A stretch of DNA of 64,000 bases from NCBI RefSeq assembly GCF_016616095.2, contig NZ_CP067089.2, forward strand, positions 1,550,001 to 1,614,000, read 5' to 3'. Each line of letters begins with the position of its first letter. The first letter of the stretch is position 1. Shown here in pieces: positions 35,646 to 44,038 of this stretch. Origin of the DNA: Breznakiella homolactica (GTDB lineage: Bacteria; Spirochaetota; Spirochaetia; Treponematales; Breznakiellaceae). The notes beneath the pieces were generated by a model. The model did no database searches, had not been told where the DNA came from, and was given only the letters and a program-made list of their open reading frames with translations. The translations under genes and the position numbers were made by a program.

Positions 35646-37430
35646 TTACGGGCAATTGATAACCCACTGAATAAAATTTGAAATAAAGTCTCCCTTCCGT
35701 TCCGCTGTTGTATGGCTTTGGGCCCAGACCATTTCAAAGTCAACGCTGCCGTATTCCGCGAGGGCCAGCGCCAGATTGAGATCCATCGTCAGTGGCGCAT
35801 TGCCCTGAATGATCCCGGAATTGATCCTCCAATGCTTTGCCACAGCTGATGTCCCATAACCGCCGTAATATTCAAGGAGATAGTACAGGGGATTATACAT
35901 ATCCTGCCGGTACAGAGAATCGCTGCCAAGCGCATCAACACTCACCAGGTATTCCTGATAAGCCTCAGCATAGACTCCGTCCCAATCGGTGTATTTGGCG
36001 TAAGAATCCCGGTTTGCCTGGAGAAGCCGGGCCATATCCGCGTTATAATGCAGTGCATTGTGCGCGCTGTCGCCGAACAGGAAGTTCTCGGCGGTGGTGC
36101 GTTCCAGGGAGTCAAATGCTCCCACACTGTTGGTCGGTGTCTTCAGGTGGGCGGCAAAGGCTCCCACACCTGTGATGGCCGCCGTGTTAGTTTCCTTCTT
36201 GTAAACCACCCATACGTCATCCCTGTTCAGTGAATCAATATAGGCCTGCGCCGAAGGGAATGTTTCGGGACTGGCGCCGCCGGAACCCCAGCCTCCGCTG
36301 CCGGACCATTGTACTCCGCCGGCGGTATTCATGCCCGCAGGCGGGGATCCCTCCCCCGGGAGGCCAGCGCTTGTTTTGAATGAGACGGTGCCGGGAGTAT
36401 ACGGAAATTCAGTGTCCGCGAGAAAATTGTTTAGTGACCGTTCGATCTCCGAAAGAAGGCAGTCGTAATAGCTTCCGGCGCTGTATATACCGCCGGGAGA
36501 AGATATGAGGGTCAAACTGCGGCCTGACGTATCGGTGAGACCGAGCCTGTTGATATACTGCGCGTAGGATTCAGATAAATCGCCGGAAAATGCCGAGGTC
36601 CAGGTATCATCCGCGCGGGAATAGGTATTAAAATATTGACCCATCATCCATTCATAGCCCTGATCGGCGTAATCGAAACCGGTTATGGGACACCAGGCCT
36701 TTGACCCGTATACCGCGTCGCTGACATAAACGCCGCGGTCATACATGACGGCTCCAATGGATTCCAGGTAGGGGAAGTAAAGCTCACTGTCGCCGCTTGC
36801 TCCCATCAGCGCGCTCTGCGCGCCGCCGCCGCTGTGGCCCAGGGTGAAAATACATTCCGTATTGCCGGGAAGTGCCGCTTCATTGTAGCGCAGGTAGCGC
36901 ACGGCGGCCTTCAGGCCGGTCACGCCCCAGGGCGCGCCGCCGTTATAGGTGAGCGTCCCATCGCTGCCGTAGCCGTTGTCCCTGCCCCTGCAGCCCGCGA
37001 ACACGTAAATAAATCCCGCATCCATAAAGGGCTTAAGCCCGGTGTCAGTGTAATCTGTGGGCGCGTATTGGCCGGAATAGCCTGCAGTATTGATCGGCAA
37101 AATGATCGGCGCTGTCCGGGCTGTGTAACCGTTCACCTGAGCCGATTCATTGATCCGGCAGGTATATGTACCATCGCCGTTACTGACTGACATTATGTAA
37201 TCTCCCGGAACGTAGATCCCTAAGGATTCATACTCAACGGCCTCAGGTGTTTTACAGTATACAATACCGATCTGCCAGTATATGTTGTATTCCTCATCGT
37301 AATGCCACGAAGTATTATCAAAGGCCAGCACCGAATAGGGATCGTCCGCCTTATCCGTCCGGTTTGAGCTGACACAGGCGGCTATCAACAAGGTAAAAGC
37401 AAGTAAACCAAGGAGAATCAATTTCTTCAT
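35646..37430 (-). CDS. Tannase-like secreted alpha/beta hydrolase (lipoprotein)
   Basis: 594 residues. The lipobox signal FTLLIAAC anchors it outside the inner membrane. Nucleophile elbow GHSGGGAQSALMGASGD near residue 200, an oxyanion region VFAGCRGRDNGYG, and a C-terminal HTTAER segment likely carrying the catalytic His. This set resembles the bacterial tannase/feruloyl esterase group (subtype A tannases), which cleave galloyl or related plant-phenolic esters. A Gly/Ser-rich insert lies near 365-395. Plant-polymer processing would suit a gut habitat, but the substrate is inferred. Confidence 0.75.
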   Translation of the reverse strand: MKKLILLGLLAFTLLIAACVSSNRTDKADDPYSVLAFDNTSWHYDEEYNIYWQIGIVYCKTPEAVEYESLGIYVPGDYIMSVSNGDGTYTCRINESAQVNGYTARTAPIILPINTAGYSGQYAPTDYTDTGLKPFMDAGFIYVFAGCRGRDNGYGSDGTLTYNGGAPWGVTGLKAAVRYLRYNEAALPGNTECIFTLGHSGGGAQSALMGASGDSELYFPYLESIGAVMYDRGVYVSDAVYGSKAWCPITGFDYADQGYEWMMGQYFNTYSRADDTWTSAFSGDLSESYAQYINRLGLTDTSGRSLTLISSPGGIYSAGSYYDCLLSEIERSLNNFLADTEFPYTPGTVSFKTSAGLPGEGSPPAGMNTAGGVQWSGSGGWGSGGASPETFPSAQAYIDSLNRDDVWVVYKKETNTAAITGVGAFAAHLKTPTNSVGAFDSLERTTAENFLFGDSAHNALHYNADMARLLQANRDSYAKYTDWDGVYAEAYQEYLVSVDALGSDSLYRQDMYNPLYYLLEYYGGYGTSAVAKHWRINSGIIQGNAPLTMDLNLALALAEYGSVDFEMVWAQSHTTAERKGDFISNFIQWVINCP

Positions 37431-37468
37431 ACGAAATTCCTTGCGGTCTTTTCTGCCGTTTAGTATTC

Positions 37469-37489
37469 CCCGTCATACGGCGGGTTTTT
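37469..37489 (+). terminator. Terminator-like hairpin on the strand opposite the tannase-like gene
   Basis: CCCGTC-ATAC-GGCGGG (one G-T pair) followed by TTTTT on the plus strand. No plus-strand gene precedes it; the upstream plus strand is antisense to the tannase-like gene. It may end an antisense RNA or simply be part of the tannase gene leader. Confidence 0.35.
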
Positions 37490-37695
37490 GTTAAACCTAT
37501 GGGTTACTTAAGGATACAGAATCACGGCTCCCGAAACAGGGGGTGAATAATAAAAAATCGCATGCCATAGGCTTCGAAATTATTCTAGCCGTACCACAGC
37601 TCAAGAATACCGTCACAGGATATAGCGCGGCAGAAAAGGATGCCTGAATACTCCGGCGCGGCGTAAGGATCCTATCTGATTGGTTTTTCAGTTTT

Positions 37696-38772
37696 TTAAA
37701 TTGATTCCCAAACAGCTATTAACGCTTTATTCCATTGAAGTTTATTAACTATATATTGTATATCGTTCATTCTATAATCTAATGATACTGATAGATCTTT
37801 ATAACTTCTGGCACTCTCATTATTTCCTTCTAATTTAAGCAAGATTGATAATCCCGCGAAACTTTCCGCCCGCAAACTTTGATTATTTAAATTTACCTCA
37901 TTGCTTTTTAGAAAATATTCTTCCGACAGAGCGTTTTTATTTTGCTCTAAATATAAAAAACCAAGATTATTATACGGTTCCGCGAACATATAATTTAGAT
38001 CAATAGCTTTCTTAAATGCATTCTCTGATTTTTCAAAATCTTTTAAATGGTAATACACAACTCCTAAGTTATTCTGAAGGTCAGGATTATTTTGATCTAT
38101 CTTTTCCGCTTCAGTTAAATAATATAATGCTGTGGTAAAATTATTCCCTTCATCGTATAAATACGCCAATGAAATATAAGAAAATTGATACTTCTCATCT
38201 TCTTCAATCGATTTTTTTAAGTAATACACCGCATTATGATGGTCGCCGCAGTAATAATAAAACCAGCCTAAAGAATTGTATATCGATGGTTTTTCAGTAA
38301 AAGGTATTATTGGTTGAATAGAATCGATTTCTCTTCCTGAAATCAGTTTTTCATATACTGTATTGTAATTTTCCCTGGCAATTAAATAGTCCGTGTTTGA
38401 AATAAATGAGAGATGAAAATATTTAAGCGCGTTAGCGTAATCTCTATCCTGATAGTAAGAAACACCGATATTATTTAATACTTCATAATTGTTTTCATGT
38501 TCTTTAAGGGTAATAAGAAAATAATCACGGGCTGCAGTGTTCATATTCAAATGCAAATAGCATAGGCCGTATAAATATGACAGCTCCTGTTGATTGGTAA
38601 TAAAATATTTATTTAATAATCTAATAACTTCCTCATGTTCGCCGAGAAAATATTTAGTTAGAAGATAGTCAATATCATTTTCGTAAGATATATCTTCACC
38701 AAATACCAGAGAGCTATTTGGTGACAAAAAAACCAGGGGGAGCAATAAAAAAACAATATATTTCTTTATCAT
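37696..38772 (-). CDS. Secreted tetratricopeptide-repeat protein
   Basis: 358 residues with an N-terminal signal (YIVFLLLPLVFLSPNSSLVFG) and about eight TPR units; recognisable cores include YEVLNNIGVSYYQDRDYANALKYF, YNSLGWFYYYCGDHHNAVYY and LQNNLGVVYYHLKDFEKSENAF. A protein-protein scaffold, partner unknown. The DNA is very AT-rich: 37741-37800 has 12 G+C in 60 and 38161-38220 has 15, far below its neighbours, suggesting recent acquisition. Its ATG lies one base after the SUKH gene stop, so the two are one operon. Confidence 0.85.
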   Translation of the reverse strand: MIKKYIVFLLLPLVFLSPNSSLVFGEDISYENDIDYLLTKYFLGEHEEVIRLLNKYFITNQQELSYLYGLCYLHLNMNTAARDYFLITLKEHENNYEVLNNIGVSYYQDRDYANALKYFHLSFISNTDYLIARENYNTVYEKLISGREIDSIQPIIPFTEKPSIYNSLGWFYYYCGDHHNAVYYLKKSIEEDEKYQFSYISLAYLYDEGNNFTTALYYLTEAEKIDQNNPDLQNNLGVVYYHLKDFEKSENAFKKAIDLNYMFAEPYNNLGFLYLEQNKNALSEEYFLKSNEVNLNNQSLRAESFAGLSILLKLEGNNESARSYKDLSVSLDYRMNDIQYIVNKLQWNKALIAVWESI

Positions 38773-38773
38773 A

Positions 38774-39325
38774 TTATTTGTTCAATTCCTTGATCTTTTT
38801 TTCTTTTCTTTCCCTTAAAGCTTTTAACTCCCGGTCAAATAATTCCCAAAAGTCCATTTCCATTTCTTCCAGGATGTTTTCCTCATGATTATAGCGGGCA
38901 ATTTTCCCGGCTTCATTTACGCAGTATACATCCGCGTCACCAATTATCCTTAATATGGGAACGGCTTTTATCCCTGTTTCTTCAAGAAAATCCTTCCCCG
39001 CGGCATCAAGCCTCATCCAATCTTCGCTTTCCTTTGACGCTGTAAATGTATGAATTCCATATAAGAATGACCAAAACGGACCAACGTCGTATTGTTTGGG
39101 CCTCGGCCACACGTCCTCTTTTACTTCTATATACAGACCACGCTCACCCAGAACTTCAGAACCTCCGCCTAAAAGATGCGCAATATACTCTTCAGGAAGT
39201 TGAATTCCCAGATCCTTTTGCATTTTATCAATACCGGACATTGTCGATTTATTGGGAGCCATCGGTGAAACACGAAAATCCTTATCCAAATATTTTTCCA
39301 ATATTTCCATGGTTTTATCGTTCAT
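38774..39325 (-). CDS. SMI1/KNR4 (SUKH) family protein
   Basis: 183 residues. The core MSGIDKMQKDLGIQLPEEYIAHLL and the FLYGIHTF region match the SUKH fold, whose bacterial members are mostly immunity proteins against polymorphic toxins or contact-dependent systems. It ends in a Lys-rich helix. ATG at 39325 has GGAGGAGATTG upstream; longer readings are not supported. A hairpin with a T-run lies just before the ribosome site (39347-39371). No toxin gene is adjacent, so an orphan immunity or other binding role is possible. Confidence 0.75.
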   Translation of the reverse strand: MNDKTMEILEKYLDKDFRVSPMAPNKSTMSGIDKMQKDLGIQLPEEYIAHLLGGGSEVLGERGLYIEVKEDVWPRPKQYDVGPFWSFLYGIHTFTASKESEDWMRLDAAGKDFLEETGIKAVPILRIIGDADVYCVNEAGKIARYNHEENILEEMEMDFWELFDRELKALRERKEKKIKELNK

Positions 39326-39346
39326 CAATCTCCTCCGGTAAGTTTT

Positions 39347-39371
39347 AAAAAAATATGTCTCCGAGACATAT
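39347..39371 (-). terminator. Terminator or attenuator upstream of the SUKH gene
   Basis: On the minus strand ATATGTC and GACATAT pair around TCGGA, followed by seven T. It sits only about 22 bases ahead of the SUKH start codon. It could end transcripts from the DUF6144-like gene or act as a leader attenuator. The same bases form a perfect 9+9 palindrome (39353-39371), so a DNA operator is an alternative. Confidence 0.6.
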
Positions 39372-39889
39372 ACATTTACCCGGAAACTGCCAGACGGGAA
39401 TCCGCCGCCATTCTCCGTGGTTATCAGACACAGAAAACACAATTATAGTTCAAAACATCCCTCAAAACAGCTTTTTGATACTTAATCAGAAAGTTTTTAA
39501 TACCAACAATATACCACAGGCTTTGGGTACCGGGAAAGATAAATCACTCACGCTCCGCAGTGATCCCTGGCCCCTGCAGAAATACGCTTCCCTTTGCGCC
39601 GGTCTGCGCCGGCGGGATGCGGAACAGTGGCTGCGGAAAAAACAATCAGGATCGCCGCGGCTGTGTCCCGCCATCTTTTTGCACGGAATGTTTTTTCTGT
39701 CCGGGATTACGGCAAACCGCCGGTACTGTTTTTCCTGGACTTTCTGGCCATTCTGGGGCTCTACGTGTTTATTGCCTGCTACGGGCTGAAGCTGCCGGAC
39801 CGCGGCAACCGGGCGTCAGCAAAAGAAATTACGGACACAATGCGGGAAACACAGAAAACCTGACTATTCGTCCGCACCGCAGGAGATTA
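39372..39889. other. Gene-poor stretch with no supported feature
   Basis: About 520 bases between the SUKH and DUF6144-like genes. Short frames exist on the plus strand; one (39594-39863, 89 codons) holds a hydrophobic segment (LFFLDFLAILGLYVFIAC) but lacks a ribosome site and recognisable homology. It may be decayed coding DNA. Confidence 0.4.
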
Positions 39890-40471
39890 CTATTCAGCCT
39901 GTTCAAAAACAAATACACAGGGATCCCTTCCGCTGCTGTTCAGCGGGGAACTTTTTACCTGTTTGGTTTTCAGCGTTATGCCCAGAGCGTTCTGATAATG
40001 GTATCTGAAATGTCCCGCGCAGCACCAACAATAGGTTAGCGAAACAGCGGGCTGTTTTTTTAATCTATGAAAATTCGGACAGACACATGTAAACTTTTCA
40101 TCAACCCGGTAATATATTCCGGTTACGATACACCCGTCATCCCGCAATACCGGATTACCCATATTAGGTATTTTTTTTATTGTTCTAATCTTGTCAGGCA
40201 GCGTTAAGGCGCTGATTTTTTTCGCGTGGAGTTTTACATTTTTGTCCCGGACACCGCTTTTGCAGCAGGCGTTGAAATCCATAATTTTACTTTTTAAATC
40301 GTTGTCAATGTTTTTATCGAGAATAACCATCGCACGGAAAAAGTACAGACTTTTTTCCTGAATTTTTGATGAGCTGACTAATTTTTCATATCCGTTATTT
40401 ATTTCATCAATTATGGAGCTGGGAACTCCAAACAATTCCAGTGATTCCTTGAATTTTTCAGGACAGGGCAT
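39890..40471 (-). CDS. DUF6144-like Cys-rich protein
   Basis: 193 residues. The C-terminal part CVCPNFHRLKKQPAVSLTYC, then CWCCAGHFRYHYQNALG, and the end GRDPCVFVF resemble the DUF6144 group, in which a Cys cluster precedes a small sensory-type fold. The Cys residues (C-x-C and C-x-C-C) could bind zinc or an Fe-S cluster. Function unknown. The gene is single and lies within the AT-richer patch. Confidence 0.55.
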   Translation of the reverse strand: MPCPEKFKESLELFGVPSSIIDEINNGYEKLVSSSKIQEKSLYFFRAMVILDKNIDNDLKSKIMDFNACCKSGVRDKNVKLHAKKISALTLPDKIRTIKKIPNMGNPVLRDDGCIVTGIYYRVDEKFTCVCPNFHRLKKQPAVSLTYCWCCAGHFRYHYQNALGITLKTKQVKSSPLNSSGRDPCVFVFEQAE

Positions 40472-40589
40472 ACCGCGTCTCCATGGAATTCTGCTGACAT
40501 AGCATATTCCTGAAACCTGTACCTTGACAAGTCCTGTAATAATGTTGCATGTGGCTAACCCGTTACGTACAGCTCATCATGGGCGATCA

Positions 40590-40699
40590 AGCGGCAGGGT
40601 GAATATACCGGTGTGGGTACCCCGGCACCCTGGTATCTTTCCGAGGATGGACTAGCATCCCTGGATATAATGCTTTCCGGCTTGGAAAAAGCCCTTTTT
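40590..40699 (+). ncRNA. Possible structured RNA ending in a terminator-like hairpin
   Basis: Hairpin 1 pairs 40605-40617 with 40621-40636 (ATACC/GGTAT, GGTG/CACC, GGG/CCC; 12 pairs with small bulges). Hairpin 2 is GGATG-GACTAG-CATCC (40645-40660). Hairpin 3 is GGCTT-GGAAA-AAGCC (40679-40693) followed by TTTTT. No credible protein is encoded and the family is not recognised. The 5' end is not defined; TTGACA at 40524-40529 is a possible -35. Confidence 0.35.
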
Positions 40700-40730
40700 A
40701 AGTAAAAACTGAAGGGATTATGCATATAAT

Positions 40731-40771
40731 GGCGTTCCGGCTTACATAATCCGGAGCGCCTTTCATTTTTT
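40731..40771 (+). terminator. Rho-independent terminator
   Basis: GGCGTTCCGG (40731-40740) and CCGGAGCGCC (40751-40760) pair over ten bases with one G-T pair, followed by TTTCATTTTTT. Strong plus-strand terminator downstream of the possible RNA at 40590-40699 and 100 bases before the next gene. The nearest upstream plus-strand protein gene is some 5.8 kb away, so the terminated transcript is unlikely to be an mRNA. Confidence 0.75.
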
Positions 40772-40870
40772 CGGTAACTGCAACTTCGCGGATCAGGAAA
40801 ATTTGACATAACACCGAAGTTGTAACAACATAATAGTAAGAATACGGCGGCAGGACTTTACCGGAAAACC

Positions 40871-42007
40871 ATGGACACAGAAACGGCGCTTATTACCATT
40901 AAGAAAACACTCGGGCGGATACTGGCCGGGGCGGTAAAGTTTTCAAATATTATATTGTTTATTCTGCTCTTTCTTTTCGCTGGAATTCTGGTCGGAATAA
41001 TTCTTATTGACCGGTACGTAACGGACAGTTTTTTTACCGGCCAGATAATCAATATTTTAATTGAAAATAAACTGGCTGTTTGGCTGTTTTCACCGGCCCA
41101 ATGGCTGATTAAACACAGTATAGCCAACATGCTGGGGTTTCTGCTGATATGCACCGTACTGCTGCTTCTGAAGAGCTTTTTCAAAAGAGTTGTATACAAG
41201 AAACAGCGCGGCACCTGGCGGGTGATTATCGCGAGTTTCGCCAACCTGCTGGTCAACTTTGCGATTCTCATCATTCTGTTTGTTGTTTTTGTAAATATTA
41301 TTGTCGCGGGCTATGTGACCAACACCTATGACAGCATCGTCTCGGGAGACGGCGGAAAATACGAATACGCCGATATGGTAAACCAAATTGAAATGCACCT
41401 GAATGATACAAAGGCCGCCGCTAGCCTCGCATTGGGTAAACTGATGTTCGATGTTAACTACAGCCGGGATATCCCCGAAAACCTCAGTGATGATGAATAC
41501 CGTGAACTTGCCCTTGAACTCTGCGCCCTTATTGAACTCAAAGGAAGCGTGGACAATGCGGAAGAACACTACTTCCGGAATAATTTCTCCCGGGCGCCGA
41601 AAACGCTTTCCGGAATGATAGAAACCATCACCAGTTCCGAAGACAATAAATTCGGCTGGAAGCTTATGCCCCCGGACCAGTCACTTCTGCATATGTACGG
41701 ACCCGACGGGGAATACAACCTTAAATTTATTTCCTCCGACGGATATTTTGAAGCGGTTTACAACAGAGCCGGAGAGCTTCTCACGGAGGAAAATGACCCC
41801 GTGAACATGGGTACCTTTAATTACGCCGATCCCGTCTCAGCGCCGGGAAAACATTCGGTTTACGATGTGCTGCCCTACTTCGTCTGGAACAATACCGAGG
41901 AAGTCCTCAGGATGTACAGCGACGGCATGGGCGAACCGCAGGACTATTACGCAAACGAAGACGCCCAGGAACGGTACAACAGATACCGGGCATTTTCAGA
42001 AAACTGA
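40871..42007 (+). CDS. Membrane protein with conserved soluble C-terminal domain, function unknown
   Basis: 378 residues: three membrane helices (about 24-46, 85-110, 118-148) then a soluble region. The last 100 residues (MYGPDGEYNLKFISSDGYFE, GTFNYADP, YDVLPYFVWNN) look like a compact module that I associate with the C-termini of some secreted or polymorphic-toxin-related proteins; this is recollection, not proof. No good ribosome site precedes the ATG. It faces away from the SUKH gene 1.5 kb upstream. Confidence 0.65.
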   Translation: MDTETALITIKKTLGRILAGAVKFSNIILFILLFLFAGILVGIILIDRYVTDSFFTGQIINILIENKLAVWLFSPAQWLIKHSIANMLGFLLICTVLLLLKSFFKRVVYKKQRGTWRVIIASFANLLVNFAILIILFVVFVNIIVAGYVTNTYDSIVSGDGGKYEYADMVNQIEMHLNDTKAAASLALGKLMFDVNYSRDIPENLSDDEYRELALELCALIELKGSVDNAEEHYFRNNFSRAPKTLSGMIETITSSEDNKFGWKLMPPDQSLLHMYGPDGEYNLKFISSDGYFEAVYNRAGELLTEENDPVNMGTFNYADPVSAPGKHSVYDVLPYFVWNNTEEVLRMYSDGMGEPQDYYANEDAQERYNRYRAFSEN

Positions 42008-42091
42008 AAACACATAACCGCAGAAAAAAGCCTGTCCTATTTCAATCCATAGGCCACATCCGAATTTAATACCGGTCCGCCGGTTCCGGAC

Positions 42092-42142
42092 TTGTATCAT
42101 TTTGCGGTCAGGTATACAATCCTAATGTTAGCATTAGCTAAC
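42092..42142 (+). promoter_or_regulatory. Promoter with operator palindrome for the siderophore-type ABC operon
   Basis: TTGTAT (42092-42097) and TACAAT (42115-42120), 17 bases apart, then the perfect inverted repeat GTTAGC-ATTA-GCTAAC (42127-42142) starting at the predicted first transcribed base. The position suits a repressor. The half-site GTTAG/CTAAC recalls DtxR-type metal regulators but the spacing differs from theirs, so the regulator is open. Confidence 0.65.
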
Positions 42143-42208
42143 CGAAACGCCCGCTCCGGTACAGCCGGAAAACGGGTGTTTCTATCAAAATTTTAGGAGC
42201 CGTAAATT

Positions 42209-44038
42209 ATGGACACAGAAAAGAACCGGGTTCCGAAAACGGGGATGTCCCGGCTTCTGGAACTGGCGGCAACAAAAAAACCGCTGGTTATCACATCGGT
42301 CATTCTTTCTATCCTGGCGTCGGTCTGCAGTTTTATTCCGTATATAGCTATTTATTATGTTATCCGGGAGCTGCTGTGGGTCTATCCTGATTTTTCCCTC
42401 CTGGATACCGCCCGGGTTCTCCGACTCGGCGGACTGGCATTCGGGGGAGTCGCCGCGAATATACTGCTTTACTTCGGTGCCCTCATGTGTTCCCATTTGG
42501 CAGCCTTCGGCACCCTCTACGAGCTGAAGGTAAATTTCGCGTCCCATCTGGCCAAGGTTCCTCTGGGTTTCCATGTAATTGTGGGCAGCGGCAGGCTCAG
42601 GAAGATCATGGACGAGAACATCGAAAAAATCGAAGAATTCATCGCCCACCAGCTTCCGGATCTGGCCGCGGCCTTAACCGCGCCGGTGGTTATGGTAGCC
42701 ATACTTCTGGGAGTGGACTGGCGTTTCGGCCTGGCCGCGCTGGCGGGGGTAGTCCTGGCGTTCCTCATTCAGTTTCTTATGTACGGCAAGGAGGGAGCCC
42801 GCAGGATGATGGCTGCCTACCAGAAGAGTCTTGAGGAAATGAACAACGCCGCGGTTGAATACATCCGGGGTATTTCTGTGGTCAAGGCCTTCAAGCAGAC
42901 GGTATACTCCTTCCGCCGGCTCCGGGATACCATCCGGGCCTACACCGAAGTGGTAATTCCCTACACCCTCAGCTGGGAAAACTCCATGTCTCTCTTCGTC
43001 ACACTGATCAACAACATCTATCTTTTTATTGTTCCCGTTGGAATCTTCGTGGGCATGCGGGCCGCCAGCCCGGCGGCCTTTGCGGGCAATTTTATTTTCT
43101 ATCTGCTCTTTGTGCCAAGCATTGCCACGGTGCTTATGAAGGTAATGTATGTCAACTCCAACAGCATGCGGATTATCAACGGGGTTGAGGCTATGGACGC
43201 CCTGCTGGCGAAGCCCGAACTGCCCCGGCCGGCGGATCCCAAAATCCCGGAACGGTTCGATATTGAATTCGATGCGGTAGGTTTTTCCTACACCGAGGAC
43301 CGGGAAACCGCGGCACTGGAAGAAGTGAGCTTCACCGCGCCCCAGGGTCAGATCACCGCCATTGTGGGTCCCTCCGGGGGCGGTAAGAGTACCATCGCCC
43401 ACCTTATTCCCCGGTTTTTTGACGTCACCGCCGGAGCCATACGTGTCGGCGGGGTTGATATCCGGGACATGGAACCGGAGTATCTTATGAAGCAGGTGAG
43501 CTTTGTGTTCCAGGATGTGTTCCTCTTCAAACAGAGCGTCTGGGAAAATATTGCCATGGGCGGCGGAAATACCGAAGCCACGGAAGAAGAGATCATAGCC
43601 GCGGCAAAAGCGGCCCAGTGCCACGATTTTATCATGCGGCTCCCCAAGGGATACGACACCGTGATCGGTACCAGGGGAGTACATCTTTCCGGCGGGGAAA
43701 AACAGCGCCTGGCCATTGCCCGGGCCATCGTCAAAGACGCCCCGGTGGTGGTTCTGGACGAGGCTACCGCCTTCGCGGACCCGGAAAATGAGCATCTTAT
43801 ACAGAAAGCCTTTGAAATTCTGATGAAAAATAAAACCGTCGTGATGATCGCCCACCGGCTGTCTACCATCCGCAGCGCGGACAATATTATTGTGGTCGAC
43901 CGGGGCCGGGTCGCGGAACAGGGAACCCACCAGACGCTGCTTAACCAAAAAGGCAAATACAGCGCCATGTGGGAAACCTACGTCAGTACCGCAAGCTGGC
44001 GGATGCATAAAAACGAGGAGGTACATAACCATGCCTAG
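42209..44038 (+). CDS. ABC half-transporter, YbtPQ/IrtAB-like, subunit 1
   Basis: 609 residues: six helices (about 20-315), then nucleotide-binding domain with GPSGGGKST, FVFQDVFLFK, LSGGEKQRLAIARAI and VVLDEATAFADPENE. The AFADPENE D-loop is typical of the siderophore-related YbtP/YbtQ and IrtA/IrtB half-transporters, exporter-fold proteins that can import ferric chelates. AGGAGCCGTAAATT precedes the ATG. It overlaps subunit 2 by eight bases. Lies upstream of a Fur-box iron-storage-type operon, supporting an iron role. Confidence 0.82.
   Translation: MDTEKNRVPKTGMSRLLELAATKKPLVITSVILSILASVCSFIPYIAIYYVIRELLWVYPDFSLLDTARVLRLGGLAFGGVAANILLYFGALMCSHLAAFGTLYELKVNFASHLAKVPLGFHVIVGSGRLRKIMDENIEKIEEFIAHQLPDLAAALTAPVVMVAILLGVDWRFGLAALAGVVLAFLIQFLMYGKEGARRMMAAYQKSLEEMNNAAVEYIRGISVVKAFKQTVYSFRRLRDTIRAYTEVVIPYTLSWENSMSLFVTLINNIYLFIVPVGIFVGMRAASPAAFAGNFIFYLLFVPSIATVLMKVMYVNSNSMRIINGVEAMDALLAKPELPRPADPKIPERFDIEFDAVGFSYTEDRETAALEEVSFTAPQGQITAIVGPSGGGKSTIAHLIPRFFDVTAGAIRVGGVDIRDMEPEYLMKQVSFVFQDVFLFKQSVWENIAMGGGNTEATEEEIIAAAKAAQCHDFIMRLPKGYDTVIGTRGVHLSGGEKQRLAIARAIVKDAPVVVLDEATAFADPENEHLIQKAFEILMKNKTVVMIAHRLSTIRSADNIIVVDRGRVAEQGTHQTLLNQKGKYSAMWETYVSTASWRMHKNEEVHNHA

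Noticed and set aside
39594..39863. 89-codon frame with a hydrophobic segment
   Set aside because: No ribosome site, no homology recognised; kept only as possible decayed DNA in the gene-poor stretch.
40555..40809. Minus-strand frame over the possible structured RNA
   Set aside because: Product resembles no protein, and the region carries hairpins and plus-strand terminators.
42127..42142. Palindrome read as a Fur box
   Set aside because: GTTAGC/GCTAAC does not match the Fur consensus; the true Fur-like site is at 45840-45858.
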